64,000 bases of DNA from Streptomyces sp. NBC_01478 (lineage in GTDB: Bacteria > Actinomycetota > Actinomycetes > Streptomycetales > Streptomycetaceae): contig NZ_CP109444.1 of assembly GCF_036227225.1 (NCBI RefSeq), positions 3,639,501 to 3,703,500 on the forward strand, written 5' to 3'. The notes below the pieces were generated by a model, which saw only the letters and a program-made list of their open reading frames with translations, ran no database searches and was not told the origin of the DNA. Below, piece by piece: positions 27,528 to 36,316 of this stretch; the stretch's first letter is position 1, and every line of letters begins with the position of its first letter. The translations under genes and the position numbers were made by a program.

Positions 27528-28370
27528 TCAACGCCGATCGTCTTGAACGCTGTTGCGGTACGCCGCCGGCGTCACCCCCAGCACCCGCCGGAACCACCGC
27601 GTCAGATGCGCCTGGTCCGCGAAGCCCACCTGCGCCGCGACCTCGGCGGGCCGCCCGCCCGCCTCCAGCAGGCCGCGGGCCCTCGTCACCCGGTGCTGGG
27701 CGAGCCAGGCGTACGGCGGGATCCCCATCGTCGTACGGAAGGCCCTCAGGAGCTGGTAGCGGGACAGGCCGAAGTCCGCGGCCAGGGACGAGAGCGACGG
27801 CGGGGTCAGCAGCTCGTCGGCCAGGCGGTCCCGTACGGCGTGTGCCACCCAGGCCGCGCCCACGGTCAGGTCCGGTGCCGGGCCGGACGTGGAGTGGCGG
27901 CGGGCCAGGGCCGTGAGGAGCCACGGGAGGCGGGACTCCGCCTCCAACGGGTCCGGGCAGACGCTGAGTTGGGTGTGCGCCGCGCGCAGGGCCACGGCGA
28001 GTTCCGCGTCATCGAGGAGGGGTTCGCGGAAGTGCGGGAGGCCGGTGCCGAGGATGCCGTCCGTCAGCAGTGCCGGGTCCGCGTAGAGGGCGCGGTAGGC
28101 GTAGCCCTCGGTGGTGGTGCCGGGGCCGCCCGTGTGCATTTCGTCGGGCGCGAGGACGACGATGGAGCCCGGGCCCAGCCGGAGGCGTCCGCCGCGGTAG
28201 TCGATGAGTTCCGAGCCGCCGACGCAGACGCCGATCGAGAACTCGGCGTGCTCGTGCGGGGCGAAGACGTGCCGGTCGAAACGGGCGGTCAGGAGGTCGA
28301 GGGGTGGGCCGCAGCGGCCCAGTCTCGCCCTCGTCCACAGCGCCTGCTCACGTGCGCTCACCGGCCGCAC
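27528..28370 (-). CDS. AraC-family transcriptional regulator
   Basis: The 280-residue protein has an N-terminal cupin-like sensing domain (HVFAPHEHAEFSIGVCVGG, then LRLGPGSIVVLAPDEMHTG) and two C-terminal helix-turn-helix motifs (LSSLAADFGLSRYQLLRAFR and PAEVAAQVGFADQAHLTRWF), ending with GVTPAAYR. This is the AraC layout with an effector-binding cupin. The GTG at 28370 follows AGGAG at five bases. It is transcribed toward the EamA gene 19 bp away, suggesting they share a message and that the exporter handles its ligand, which is inference. Confidence 0.92.
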   Translation of the reverse strand: MRPVSAREQALWTRARLGRCGPPLDLLTARFDRHVFAPHEHAEFSIGVCVGGSELIDYRGGRLRLGPGSIVVLAPDEMHTGGPGTTTEGYAYRALYADPALLTDGILGTGLPHFREPLLDDAELAVALRAAHTQLSVCPDPLEAESRLPWLLTALARRHSTSGPAPDLTVGAAWVAHAVRDRLADELLTPPSLSSLAADFGLSRYQLLRAFRTTMGIPPYAWLAQHRVTRARGLLEAGGRPAEVAAQVGFADQAHLTRWFRRVLGVTPAAYRNSVQDDRR

Positions 28371-28410
28371 CCCCTCTCCTCCCCAGGGTGCAACGCGCCG
28401 GGGCCGTGTG

Positions 28411-29046
28411 TCATGCCGGGGTGAGCGCCCGTTCCAACGCGTCGAAGGCCGCGCACACCCGTGCCCGGTGGTCGTCCACCAGGCTTTCCGCCGGCTCCCC
28501 CGCGAACACGCGGCGCGCGGTCGCGACGTAGACCGTGCGGTACGCGGCGACGGTCAGGGCCGCGGTCAGGGCGGGGTCGGGAGTGTCCGGGGCGGTCTCG
28601 GTGAGGGCGGTGGTCAGGGCGTTCTCGATCTCCTCCAGCGCCTCGCGGCCCCGGGCGCGCAGGGCGGGCGAGTCGGCCACGACCTCCCAGAAGTCCGGGA
28701 ATCCGCGGTCGGGGCCGGCCAACGGGTGGCGCTGGTCGAGGAGTTCGAGGGCGAGGCGGCGGAGCGCGGCGAGCGGGGTCTCGCCGGGGGCGCGGTGGCG
28801 TACGGCCCCGCTGAACACCTCGACGGCCTCCGGGATGCGGTCGAGGAACAGGTCCTCCTTGCGCGGGAAGTAGTTGAAGACGGTCATCGTCGACACCTCG
28901 GCGGCCCGCGCCACCTCCGCCACCGACACCTGGTCGAAGCCGCGCTCCCGGAACAGCGCCGAGGCGACGTTCGAGATCCGTTGCCGCGTCGCCCGCTTCT
29001 TGCGCTCCCTCAGCGGCAGCTCGGCCGCGTTCTCGTTCTCACTCAC
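28411..29046 (-). CDS. TetR-family regulator of the adjacent monooxygenase
   Basis: The 211-residue protein has a canonical TetR DNA-binding domain (RQRISNVASALFRERGFDQVSVAEVARAAEVSTMTVFNYF) followed by a helical ligand domain. It is divergent from an FAD monooxygenase gene 47 bp away, the usual set-up in which the regulator represses both. The GTG at 29046 has no Shine-Dalgarno sequence; a TACACT hexamer on the same strand (29059-29054) sits seven bases upstream, so the message may be leaderless. Confidence 0.92.
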   Translation of the reverse strand: MSENENAAELPLRERKKRATRQRISNVASALFRERGFDQVSVAEVARAAEVSTMTVFNYFPRKEDLFLDRIPEAVEVFSGAVRHRAPGETPLAALRRLALELLDQRHPLAGPDRGFPDFWEVVADSPALRARGREALEEIENALTTALTETAPDTPDPALTAALTVAAYRTVYVATARRVFAGEPAESLVDDHRARVCAAFDALERALTPA

Positions 29047-29054
29047 GAGAACAG

Positions 29055-29084
29055 TGTAGCCAACATAATTTTTTAGTGACTACA
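29055..29084. promoter_or_regulatory. operator/promoter between tetR-type gene and monooxygenase
   Basis: An imperfect inverted repeat (TGTAGCCA at 29055-29062 facing TGACTACA at 29077-29084) spans an AT-rich core. TACAAT at 29081-29086 is a fitting -10 for the monooxygenase, and TACACT on the minus strand (29059-29054) for the regulator. A repressor bound here would block both. Confidence 0.65.
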
Positions 29085-29093
29085 ATCCTGCCT

Positions 29094-30665
29094 ATGAAAA
29101 CTGACACCGACTACGACGTCGTCATCGCCGGCGCCGGTCCCATCGGCCTGCTGCTCGCCTGTGAGCTGCGGCTCGGCGGGGTGCGGGTGCTGGTCGCGGA
29201 GCGGCTGGCCGAGGTGGACGAGACGATCAAGGCGGGCGGGATCAACACCCTCACCGCCGTCTCCCTGTACCGGCGGGGGCTGCTGCCCGCGCTGACCGAG
29301 GTGCAGGTCGAGACGGCGAACGGCATGAAGGAGTTCCTGCGGACGCAGAGCGGCGGTGACGGTGCCGCCCCGCCGCCGAAGTCCGCCGGGCACTTCGCCG
29401 GGATCACCCTGCGCGCCGATCTGCTCGACGCGTCGGACCCCGCCTTCGCGGAGGTCGGTCCGCCCGGCGAGGTCGGCCGGTTCGTCCCGCAGGCCCCGTT
29501 GGAGCGGCTGCTCGGCCGGCGCGCCGGCGAACTCGGCGTCGAGGTGCGCAGGCAGGTCGAATTGACCGGCTTCGACACCGACGAGGACGGGGTGACCGTC
29601 CACCTCGCGCCTCTCACTCCCACGGACGGCTCCGCGCCGCAGACCGTTCGCGCAGGCTGGCTGGTCGGCTGCGACGGCGGCCGCAGCCTCGTCCGCAAGC
29701 TCGCCGGGATCCAGTTCCCGGGCACCGCACCGGAGATCACCGGCTACCAGGCGATCGCCGACCTGACCGGCACCGAGGGTCTGAGCAAGGGCTGGAACGC
29801 CACCGGCACGGGGATGTACACCTACGGCCCGATGCCGGGACGGATGGTCTCCATCGAGTTCGACGGGCCGCCCGCCGACCGTCAATCCCCGGTCACCACC
29901 GAGGAGTTGCAGGCCAGTGTGCGCCGCGTGACCGGAGTCGACGCCACCGTGCACCAACTGCACACGGCGACCCGGTTCACCGACAACTGCCGCCAGGCGG
30001 AGACCTATCGCTCGGGCCGGGTGCTGCTCGCGGGCGACGCGGCGCACGTCCACTCGCCGTTCGGCGGACAGGGGCTCAACCTCGGGGTCGGGGACGCGAT
30101 GAACCTCGGCTGGAAGCTCGCCCTGGTGGTGAGCGGCCGGGCGCCCGCCGGACTGCTCGACACCTACACGGCGGAACGGCATCCGATCGGCGCCTGGGTA
30201 CTGGACTGGACCCGCGCGCAGATCGCGGTGATGCGGCCCGACGCGCACGCCCGTGCCCTGCGCGGGGTGATCAGCGACCTCGCGGGGACGGTCGACGGCA
30301 CGACGTACTTCGTCCAGCGGATCTCCGGCGCCTGGCAGCACTACGACCTCCCCGGCGACCACCCCCTGACCGGCCGCAGTGCCCCCGACCTCGAACTCGC
30401 CGACGGCACCCGCCTCGGCGACCACCTCCACACCGGCCGCGCGCTCCTCCTCGACCTCACCGACGACCCCAAACTCCGGGCGCGCGCGGCGGGTTACGAG
30501 GGTCTGGTGGACGTCCTGACCACCACCTGCCCCCAACACCCGGAACTGGCCGGGCTGTTGGTGCGCCCCGACGGGATCACGGCATGGGCGGCCGACGTGG
30601 ACGGCACCGAGGACGACCCGGCGGAGGCGCTGCGGCTGTGGTTCGGCGCGCCGCTTGGCACTTGA
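29094..30665 (+). CDS. FAD-dependent aromatic monooxygenase
   Basis: The 523-residue flavoprotein has the three class A hydroxylase motifs: GAGPIG (13-18), D194-G in GCDGGRSLVRK and D315 in LLAGDAAHVHSPFGGQGLN. A thioredoxin-like C-terminal tail follows, as in phenol hydroxylase/PheA-TfdB type enzymes, which oxygenate aromatic or polyketide substrates with NAD(P)H and O2. Rifampicin monooxygenases belong to the same family, so a detoxification role under TetR control is possible but unproven. The ATG at 29094 lies eight bases after a -10-like TACAAT, pointing to a leaderless mRNA; an in-frame GTG at 29076 would fall before the likely transcription start. Confidence 0.9.
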   Translation: MKTDTDYDVVIAGAGPIGLLLACELRLGGVRVLVAERLAEVDETIKAGGINTLTAVSLYRRGLLPALTEVQVETANGMKEFLRTQSGGDGAAPPPKSAGHFAGITLRADLLDASDPAFAEVGPPGEVGRFVPQAPLERLLGRRAGELGVEVRRQVELTGFDTDEDGVTVHLAPLTPTDGSAPQTVRAGWLVGCDGGRSLVRKLAGIQFPGTAPEITGYQAIADLTGTEGLSKGWNATGTGMYTYGPMPGRMVSIEFDGPPADRQSPVTTEELQASVRRVTGVDATVHQLHTATRFTDNCRQAETYRSGRVLLAGDAAHVHSPFGGQGLNLGVGDAMNLGWKLALVVSGRAPAGLLDTYTAERHPIGAWVLDWTRAQIAVMRPDAHARALRGVISDLAGTVDGTTYFVQRISGAWQHYDLPGDHPLTGRSAPDLELADGTRLGDHLHTGRALLLDLTDDPKLRARAAGYEGLVDVLTTTCPQHPELAGLLVRPDGITAWAADVDGTEDDPAEALRLWFGAPLGT

Positions 30666-30698
30666 CACTGCCGCGGCGTCAGCATCTGCACTGACCCC

Positions 30699-31244
30699 AT
30701 GAGGACCAACTGGGCAGGCGGCGGGCGGGTGTTCGGGTATGCGCGGGCGCGACGGGCCCTGGTGGCCGGGTCGGCGCTCGCGTGTGTGCTGGAGACGCTC
30801 ACCATGTCGGTGCTGCTGCGGGACTGGCCGGTGCTCCACGAACTGGTGCCGATTCTGGGCCTGTTCGCGGTCGCGTCCGTCGCCGCCCTGCACGCGTCCT
30901 CCGTCGCCCGCCCGCACCTGCTGGACCCGCACGCGCTACGGCTCCGGCGGGCCACCCGCGCCGACGTGACCGTCCCGCTGGGTCACATCGCCTCCGCCGA
31001 GGGCGAGTTGCGGGTGGCCCGGCGCCGGGCCGACGGCGAACTCGACCTCCCCGTCGGCTTCCGCACCTCCGTCACCCTCCAACTCGCCGAGCCGGTCACC
31101 CACTTCACGCTGCTCGGCCGGCAACGGGAGGTCCACACCGTCCACTTCCACGCCGACGACGCCGACCACGTCGTAGAAACACTCACAGAAGCAATCAGGC
31201 GGGTGCGAACCGTACCTTCGACGTTCCCGGGTCCGCCTGGGTGA
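30699..31244 (+). CDS. hypothetical membrane protein
   Basis: The 181-residue protein has two hydrophobic helices near the N-terminus (about 20-40 and 48-70) and a soluble C-terminal part rich in charged residues (RATRADVTVPLGHIASAEGELRV in separate strands). I do not recognise a family. It follows the monooxygenase by 33 bp in the same direction and its 3' end overlaps the convergent RNB gene by about 50 bp. The C-terminal domain resembles bacterial PH-like domains in pattern, which is a guess. Confidence 0.75.
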   Translation: MRTNWAGGGRVFGYARARRALVAGSALACVLETLTMSVLLRDWPVLHELVPILGLFAVASVAALHASSVARPHLLDPHALRLRRATRADVTVPLGHIASAEGELRVARRRADGELDLPVGFRTSVTLQLAEPVTHFTLLGRQREVHTVHFHADDADHVVETLTEAIRRVRTVPSTFPGPPG

Positions 31245-32625
31245 GCCGGACGCGCAGCCGCTCACCCAACGGCAGCGGGGTGGTGCCGCCTTCGAGGCGG
31301 GCGACGACGGCCGGGGTGTCCAACTGGACCTTTCCCACGGTGGGTTGGTGTTCCTCGACGTCCACCACATAGCCGTCGAAGAGGTCGCCGACGCGGTCCT
31401 TCAGCAACGCGGCCTCGACGATGTCGACGCACTCGCGCTCGACGGTGCCCGCGAGCCGGGTGCCGTCGGCCATCTGTTCGGGGAGGGCGTCGAGGCCGGC
31501 CAGCACCCAGGCGGGCGGGGCGCCGGGAGCGAGGCAGAGCTCGGAGGCGTAGCGGTCGACCAGCCGTCGTAGGGGCGCTGTGCAGTGGGTGTAAGGGGCG
31601 GCTACCGCCGCGTGCGTGGTGACGGGCGGGAGGTCGCCGTCCCGGAAGACCGTGTAGCCCGCGCCGCGCAGCAGGGTCGTGCACTCCTGGAGGAAGGCCG
31701 CGTGGTGCGGGCGGCGCGGGTCCAGGGAGCGGATGAGTTCGGCGTAGGACATGTGGTGCGGCCAGTCGATGTGCAGGGCGTGCGCGGTGTGGTGGAGGCG
31801 GCCGACGGCGCCGTCCGGGGCGGTGGGCAGGGTGCGCAGGACGCCCGTGCCGTGCGTGAGCATCAGGTCGGCGGCGGCCATGCCGGTGAGGAGGGAGATC
31901 TGGGCGTTCCAGCCGTCGGCGGGGAGCGGGGCGCGGTAGGCGAGTTCGTAGGTGTTCCCGCGCTCGACGATCTCCTGCTCGGGCACGTTGAGGGAGATGC
32001 CGCCGCGCTCGACCTCCAGCCGTTCGCGCGCCTCGCCGATGTCCTTGAGCAGCGCGAGCGGCTCCTCGGCCGTGCCCTCGTCGATCCGCCGCTGCGCGGT
32101 CGCGTAGTCGAGTTTGGCCCGGCTGCGGACGAGGGCGCGGCGGACGTCCACGGCGGACGTACGGCCGTCCGCGTCCAGGTCGATCGTCCACAGCACCGCC
32201 GGCCGGGTCACGTCCGGCAGCAGGCTCGCGGCGCCCTCGCTCAGCAGGGGCGGGTGCAGCGGGGTCTTCTCGTCGGGGAAGTAGAGGGTGGTCACGCGGC
32301 GGTGGGCCTCCGCGTCCAGCGCACCGCCGGGGACCACGAAGGCGGCGACGTCGGCGATGGCGTAGCGGACCCGGAAACCGGTCCCCCTACGGGACAGGTG
32401 CATCGCCTGGTCGAGATCCATGGACGTGGGCGGGTCGATGGTGAAGAAGGGGATGTCGGTCGCGTCCTCGGCGGGCGGGATCGGGGCCTTCGCGGCCGCT
32501 TCCGCCTCGGCCAGTACCTCCGGCGGGAAGCTCTCGGGGACGCCGAGTTCGGTGCGCAGGGCCGCGAGGGCGGCGCGGAGCGGGGCTTCGGGGGTGCCGG
32601 TCACCCGGATGCGGCGGCTGGGCAT
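31195..32625 (-). CDS. RNB-domain ribonuclease (RNase II/R family)
   Basis: The 476-residue protein has the RNB catalytic block FFTIDPPTSMDLDQAMHL with D64, D70 and D72, then YAIADVAAFV and the late TAPLRRLVDRYAS motif. RNB enzymes degrade RNA 3' to 5'. The protein lacks the flanking cold-shock domains of E. coli RNase II/R and is shorter, as is usual for the actinobacterial version. The ATG at 32625 gives the compact form; the open frame continues upstream without conserved sequence. It is divergent from yaaA, with 76 bp between. Confidence 0.9.
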   Translation of the reverse strand: MPSRRIRVTGTPEAPLRAALAALRTELGVPESFPPEVLAEAEAAAKAPIPPAEDATDIPFFTIDPPTSMDLDQAMHLSRRGTGFRVRYAIADVAAFVVPGGALDAEAHRRVTTLYFPDEKTPLHPPLLSEGAASLLPDVTRPAVLWTIDLDADGRTSAVDVRRALVRSRAKLDYATAQRRIDEGTAEEPLALLKDIGEARERLEVERGGISLNVPEQEIVERGNTYELAYRAPLPADGWNAQISLLTGMAAADLMLTHGTGVLRTLPTAPDGAVGRLHHTAHALHIDWPHHMSYAELIRSLDPRRPHHAAFLQECTTLLRGAGYTVFRDGDLPPVTTHAAVAAPYTHCTAPLRRLVDRYASELCLAPGAPPAWVLAGLDALPEQMADGTRLAGTVERECVDIVEAALLKDRVGDLFDGYVVDVEEHQPTVGKVQLDTPAVVARLEGGTTPLPLGERLRVRLTQADPGTSKVRFAPA

Positions 32626-32701
32626 GACACGAGCGTAGGCACAATCCGCCCGCCCGCACCCTTTACGCTGGCGCAGCACCCACCGTAAGGAGAAACCCAC
32701 C

Positions 32702-33484
32702 GTGCTCGTCCTGCTGCCGCCCTCCGAAGGCAAGGCCTCCGCCGGCCGCGGTGCCCCGCTCAAGCCGGAGTCCCTGTCGCTGCCGGGACTCGCCGACGCC
32801 CGCGCGGCCGTCCTCGACGAACTCGTCGACCTGTGCGCGGCCGACGAGGACAAGGCACGCGAGGTGCTCGGCCTGAGCGAGGGGCTCAGGGGCGAGATCG
32901 CCAAGAACGTCGACCTGCGGACCGCCGGCGCGCGGCCCGCCGGGGAGATCTACACGGGTGTCCTCTACGACGCCCTCGACCTGGCCTCGCTCGAACCGGC
33001 CGCGAAGAAGCGGGCCGCGCGCTCGCTGCTGGTGTTCTCCGGGCTGTGGGGCGCCGTGCGCGTGACGGACCGCATCCCGTCCTACCGCTGCTCGATGGGG
33101 GTACGGCTGCCCGGGCTCGGGGCGCTGGGCGCGCACTGGCGGGCGCCGATGGCGGCCGCGCTGCCCGAGGTCGCGGGGAGCGGGCTGGTGCTGGATCTGC
33201 GGTCCTCGGCGTATGCGGCGGCGTGGAAGCCGAAGGGCGAGGTCGCGGGGCGGACGGCGACCGTACGGGTGCTGCACGCGCCGACCCGGAAGGTCGTCAG
33301 CCACTTCAACAAGGCGACGAAGGGGCGGATCGTGCGGAGCCTGTTGAGCGCGTCGGCCGCGCCCGGGACGCCGGCGGAGCTGGTGGAGGCGTTGCGCGGG
33401 CTGGGGTACGAGGTGGAGGCGGAGGCGCCGGGGCGGGCGGGGCAGGCCTGGTCGTTGGATGTGCTGGTGGACGAGATTCACTGA
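32702..33484 (+). CDS. yaaA: YaaA-family peroxide stress protein (DUF328)
   Basis: The 260-residue protein begins [17 protein letters not shown], the family hallmark. It keeps [21 protein letters not shown] and the [10 protein letters not shown] block. YaaA lowers intracellular iron and limits oxidative DNA damage in E. coli; the fold contains a helix-hairpin-helix DNA-binding element. The GTG start follows AAGGAGA. Nothing suggests degeneration. Confidence 0.9.
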   Translation: MLVLLPPSEGKASAGRGAPLKPESLSLPGLADARAAVLDELVDLCAADEDKAREVLGLSEGLRGEIAKNVDLRTAGARPAGEIYTGVLYDALDLASLEPAAKKRAARSLLVFSGLWGAVRVTDRIPSYRCSMGVRLPGLGALGAHWRAPMAAALPEVAGSGLVLDLRSSAYAAAWKPKGEVAGRTATVRVLHAPTRKVVSHFNKATKGRIVRSLLSASAAPGTPAELVEALRGLGYEVEAEAPGRAGQAWSLDVLVDEIH

Positions 33485-33558
33485 GCACTCCCGGAGCATG
33501 CGTTGCAGTATGCGCAATGAGCTTTGCGCGTGCTGCATCGGCTGGGCAGGATGAGGCC

Positions 33559-34197
33559 ATGGCTTCCTCCTCCCTGCTCGGGCTCGCTCCCGTTCTTCCC
33601 GTCGTCGTCATCGAGGACGTCGCCGATGCCGTGCCGCTCGCGCGGGCGCTGGTGGCCGGTGGGCTGCCGGCGATCGAGGTGACGTTGCGAACGCCGGTCG
33701 CGCTGGAGGCGTTGCGGGCGATCGCGGGTGAGGTGCCGGGGGCGGTGGTCGGGGCGGGGACCGTGCTGACTCCGGGGCAGGTGAAGGAGTGCGTGGCGGC
33801 GGGGGCGCGGTTCCTGGTCAGTCCCGGGTGGACGGAGTTGCTGCTGGAGGCGATGCAGGGGTCCGGGGTGCCGTTCCTGCCCGGGGTGTCGACCACGTCC
33901 GAGGTTGTCGCGCTGCTGGAGCGCGGGGTGCGGGAGATGAAGTTCTTCCCGGCTCAGGCGGCGGGCGGTACGGCGTATCTCCGGTCGCTGGCCGGGCCGT
34001 TGCCGCAGGCGCGGTTCTGTCCTACCGGTGGGATAGGGGTCAACTCCGCGCCGGAATACCTGGCGTTGCCCAACGTCGGCTGTGTGGGCGGGAGTTGGAT
34101 GATCCCGGCGGACGCGGTGGCCGCGCGTGACTGGGGGCGGATCGAGGCGCTGGCCCGCGAAGCCGCGGCGCTCAGCGCAGGTGGGACGTGTCGTTGA
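33559..34197 (+). CDS. eda: KDPG/KHG aldolase
   Basis: The 212-residue class I aldolase has E40 in AIEVTLRTP and the Schiff-base lysine K128 in [13 protein letters not shown], with GAGTVLTP and PTGGI phosphate-binding loops between and after. It cleaves 2-keto-3-deoxy-6-phosphogluconate (or 4-hydroxy-2-oxoglutarate) to pyruvate plus glyceraldehyde 3-phosphate (or glyoxylate). The ATG at 33559 gives normal family length. An earlier start would add a short non-conserved stretch. The last 26 bp overlap the convergent RNase H gene. Confidence 0.92.
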   Translation: MASSSLLGLAPVLPVVVIEDVADAVPLARALVAGGLPAIEVTLRTPVALEALRAIAGEVPGAVVGAGTVLTPGQVKECVAAGARFLVSPGWTELLLEAMQGSGVPFLPGVSTTSEVVALLERGVREMKFFPAQAAGGTAYLRSLAGPLPQARFCPTGGIGVNSAPEYLALPNVGCVGGSWMIPADAVAARDWGRIEALAREAAALSAGGTCR

Positions 34198-35560
34198 ACA
34201 GCCGTACGCTCGCGTTGCCGTCCGCGTAGTACGCCACGGTCGAGATCGATGCCGCCGACAGTTCCATGCGGAACAGGGACTCCGGCGGGGCGCCCAGGGC
34301 GAGTTGGACGAACGTCTTGATCGGGGTGACGTGGGTGACGAGCAGGACGGTGCGGCCCGCGTAGGCCTTGATCAGTCGGTCGCGGGTGGCGGCGATACGG
34401 GTTGCCGTCTCCGTGAAACTCTCGCCGCCGCCGGTGGGGTGGACCTCCGGGTCGTTGAGCCAGGTCGTCAGGTCTTCGGGGTATCGCTCACGTACCTCGC
34501 CGAAGGTGAGGCCCTCCCAGGCGCCGAAGTCCGTTTCGCGCAGGCCCTCTTCGATCGTGACGTCGAGGCCGAGGCGCTCCGCTACGGCTGCCGCGGTTTC
34601 CCTGGTGCGGGTGAGGGGGGAGGCGATGATGTGCTGGATGGTGCCTCGGGCCGCCAACGCGGTTGCGGCTCGGGTGGCTTGGTCCTGGCCGACGGGTGAG
34701 AGGGAAGGGTTGGTGCCGCCGCTGCCTGAGAAGCGCTTCTGGGGGGTGAGGGGGGTTTCGCCGTGGCGGAGGAGGACGAAGGTGGCGGGGGCGCCCATGT
34801 CTGCGGGGGCCCAACCGGGGCTGGGGGTGGCTACGTTGCGGGCGGCGCGGGTGTCTGCGACGGCTTTGGCGGTAGTCACAGTGCGGGCCCGTGGGGGCTG
34901 GTCGCGCAGTTCCCCGCGCCCCTTAGGTGACTCACCTGAGCCTGCGCTGGAGAGGTCGTCGCGCCCGCGCGGCGGAGCCGCAGATGTCACAGCCCCGCGC
35001 CCCTTAGGTGTCTCGCCTGAGCCTGGGCTGGAGAGGTCGTCGCGCCCGCGCGGCGGAGCCGCATGTGTCACAGCCCCGCGCCCCTTAAGGGCATCACCTG
35101 AGCCTGCGCTGCGAAGGTCCGCCGTCGAATCCGCCGCCGACCACTGCTCGCCGCGCTTCCCCGCGTCCATCGCCTCGTTCGCCAAGCGGTCCGCGTGTTT
35201 GTTCTGGGCCCTCGGGATCCACTCGTACGTCACCTGGTCGGCCGGGAACACCGCACCCGCCTCCGCCGCCAGGGGCTTCATGTCGGGGTGTTTGATCTTC
35301 CAGCGGCCCGACATCTGCTCGACGACGAGCTTGGAGTCCATGCGGACGTGGATGTGGGCGGACGGGTCCAGGGTGTGGGCGGCGCGGAGGCCGGCCACCA
35401 GGCCCCGGTACTCGGCGACGTTGTTCGTGGCGACGCCGATGTACTCGGCCGCCTCCACCAGCGTCTCCCCCGTCGTCGCGTCGACGACCACGCTGCCGTA
35501 GCCCGCGGGACCCGGGTTGCCCCGGGAACCGCCGTCGGCCTCGACGATGAACTCCCGCAC
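34172..35560 (-). CDS. bifunctional RNase H / acid phosphatase-like protein
   Basis: The 462-residue protein joins an RNase HI domain (1-135; acidic residues D9, E50, D75, D124) to a histidine phosphatase domain (about 258-462; R265-H266-G267-E268 and late THV). This fusion is known in actinobacteria, where the phosphatase half resembles CobC and the RNase H half removes RNA from hybrids. The linker (about 151-225) is unusual: two and a half near-identical 27-residue units rich in G, P and R, encoded by an 81-bp tandem repeat. It ends a minus-strand group with the zinc-ribbon and Nif3-like genes. Confidence 0.93.
   Translation of the reverse strand: MREFIVEADGGSRGNPGPAGYGSVVVDATTGETLVEAAEYIGVATNNVAEYRGLVAGLRAAHTLDPSAHIHVRMDSKLVVEQMSGRWKIKHPDMKPLAAEAGAVFPADQVTYEWIPRAQNKHADRLANEAMDAGKRGEQWSAADSTADLRSAGSGDALKGRGAVTHAAPPRGRDDLSSPGSGETPKGRGAVTSAAPPRGRDDLSSAGSGESPKGRGELRDQPPRARTVTTAKAVADTRAARNVATPSPGWAPADMGAPATFVLLRHGETPLTPQKRFSGSGGTNPSLSPVGQDQATRAATALAARGTIQHIIASPLTRTRETAAAVAERLGLDVTIEEGLRETDFGAWEGLTFGEVRERYPEDLTTWLNDPEVHPTGGGESFTETATRIAATRDRLIKAYAGRTVLLVTHVTPIKTFVQLALGAPPESLFRMELSAASISTVAYYADGNASVRLFNDTSHLR
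34912..35108. repeat. 81-bp in-frame tandem repeat in the RNase H/phosphatase linker
   Basis: About 2.4 copies of an 81-bp unit begin at 34912, 34993 and 35074. Each contains CCCCGCGCCCCTTA, then GCGCCCGCGCGGCGGAGCCG. The same blocks occur in noncoding DNA at 53789-53849 and in part at 59609-59697, so the repeat belongs to a dispersed intergenic family that has become coding here without breaking the frame. Confidence 0.88.
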
Positions 35561-35572
35561 GCCGCAAGCTCC

Positions 35573-36316
35573 TTACAGACCTGAGTCGGACGTACGCACC
35601 AGGATGCGGCGGCAGTTCTCGCAGCGGACCACCGTGTCGGGGGCCGCCGCGCGGACCTCGTTGAAGTCGGTGATGGCCAGCTCCTGGCGGCAGCCCTGGC
35701 AGGTGCGCTGGTAGAGCTTGGCGGCGCCGATGCCGCCCTGCTGCTGGCGGAGCTTGTCGTAGAGCTTGAGGAGGTCCGCGGGGATGGTGGCCGAGACGAC
35801 CTCGCGCTCCTTCTCGGCCGTGGCCTCGTCGGCGTCGAGGGTCTCGTAGGCGGCGTCGCGGCGGGCGGTCGCGTCGTCGATCTTGCCCTGCACGGAGCCG
35901 ACCCGCTCGGTCAGTTCGGCGGTGCGCTCCTGTGCGGACTCACGGCGCTCCATGACCTCCAGGACGATGTCCTCGAGGTCGCCCTGGCGCTTGGCGAGGG
36001 AGACGATCTCGCGCTGGAGGTTCTCCAGGTCCTTGGGGGACGTGACGGCACCCGAGTCGAGGCGCTGCTGGTCGCGGGTGGCGCGCTGGCGCACCTGGTC
36101 CACGTCCTGCTCGGCCTTGGTCTGCTCGCGGGCGCAGTCGCTCTCCTCGGTCTGCACGGCCACGAGCAGGTCGCGCAGTTGCGTGAGGTCCTTGGTCAGC
36201 GAGTCGATCTCGGCGTGCTCGGGCAGGGAGTTGCGCTTGTGCGCGAGCTGCGAGAGGCGTACGTCGAGAGCCTGGACTTCGAGCAGTCGGATCTGGTCGG
36301 CGGGCGCGGCGTTCAG
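35573..36316 (-). CDS. coiled-coil C4-type zinc-ribbon protein (CT398/DUF164-like)
   Basis: The 247-residue protein is a long coiled coil ending in a zinc ribbon (CQGCRQEL ... CENCRRIL). Homologues sit beside Nif3-like genes across actinobacteria; the molecular role is not settled. The conserved N-terminus (NAAPADQIRLLEVQALDVRL) lies upstream of the first usual start, a GTG at 36163. The only codon at the right place is CTG at 36316-36314, with GGGAG seven bases upstream and overlapping the Nif3 stop as CTGA. I therefore annotate a CTG start; the 196-residue form from 36163 is the conservative alternative. Confidence 0.85.
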   Translation of the reverse strand: MNAAPADQIRLLEVQALDVRLSQLAHKRNSLPEHAEIDSLTKDLTQLRDLLVAVQTEESDCAREQTKAEQDVDQVRQRATRDQQRLDSGAVTSPKDLENLQREIVSLAKRQGDLEDIVLEVMERRESAQERTAELTERVGSVQGKIDDATARRDAAYETLDADEATAEKEREVVSATIPADLLKLYDKLRQQQGGIGAAKLYQRTCQGCRQELAITDFNEVRAAAPDTVVRCENCRRILVRTSDSGL

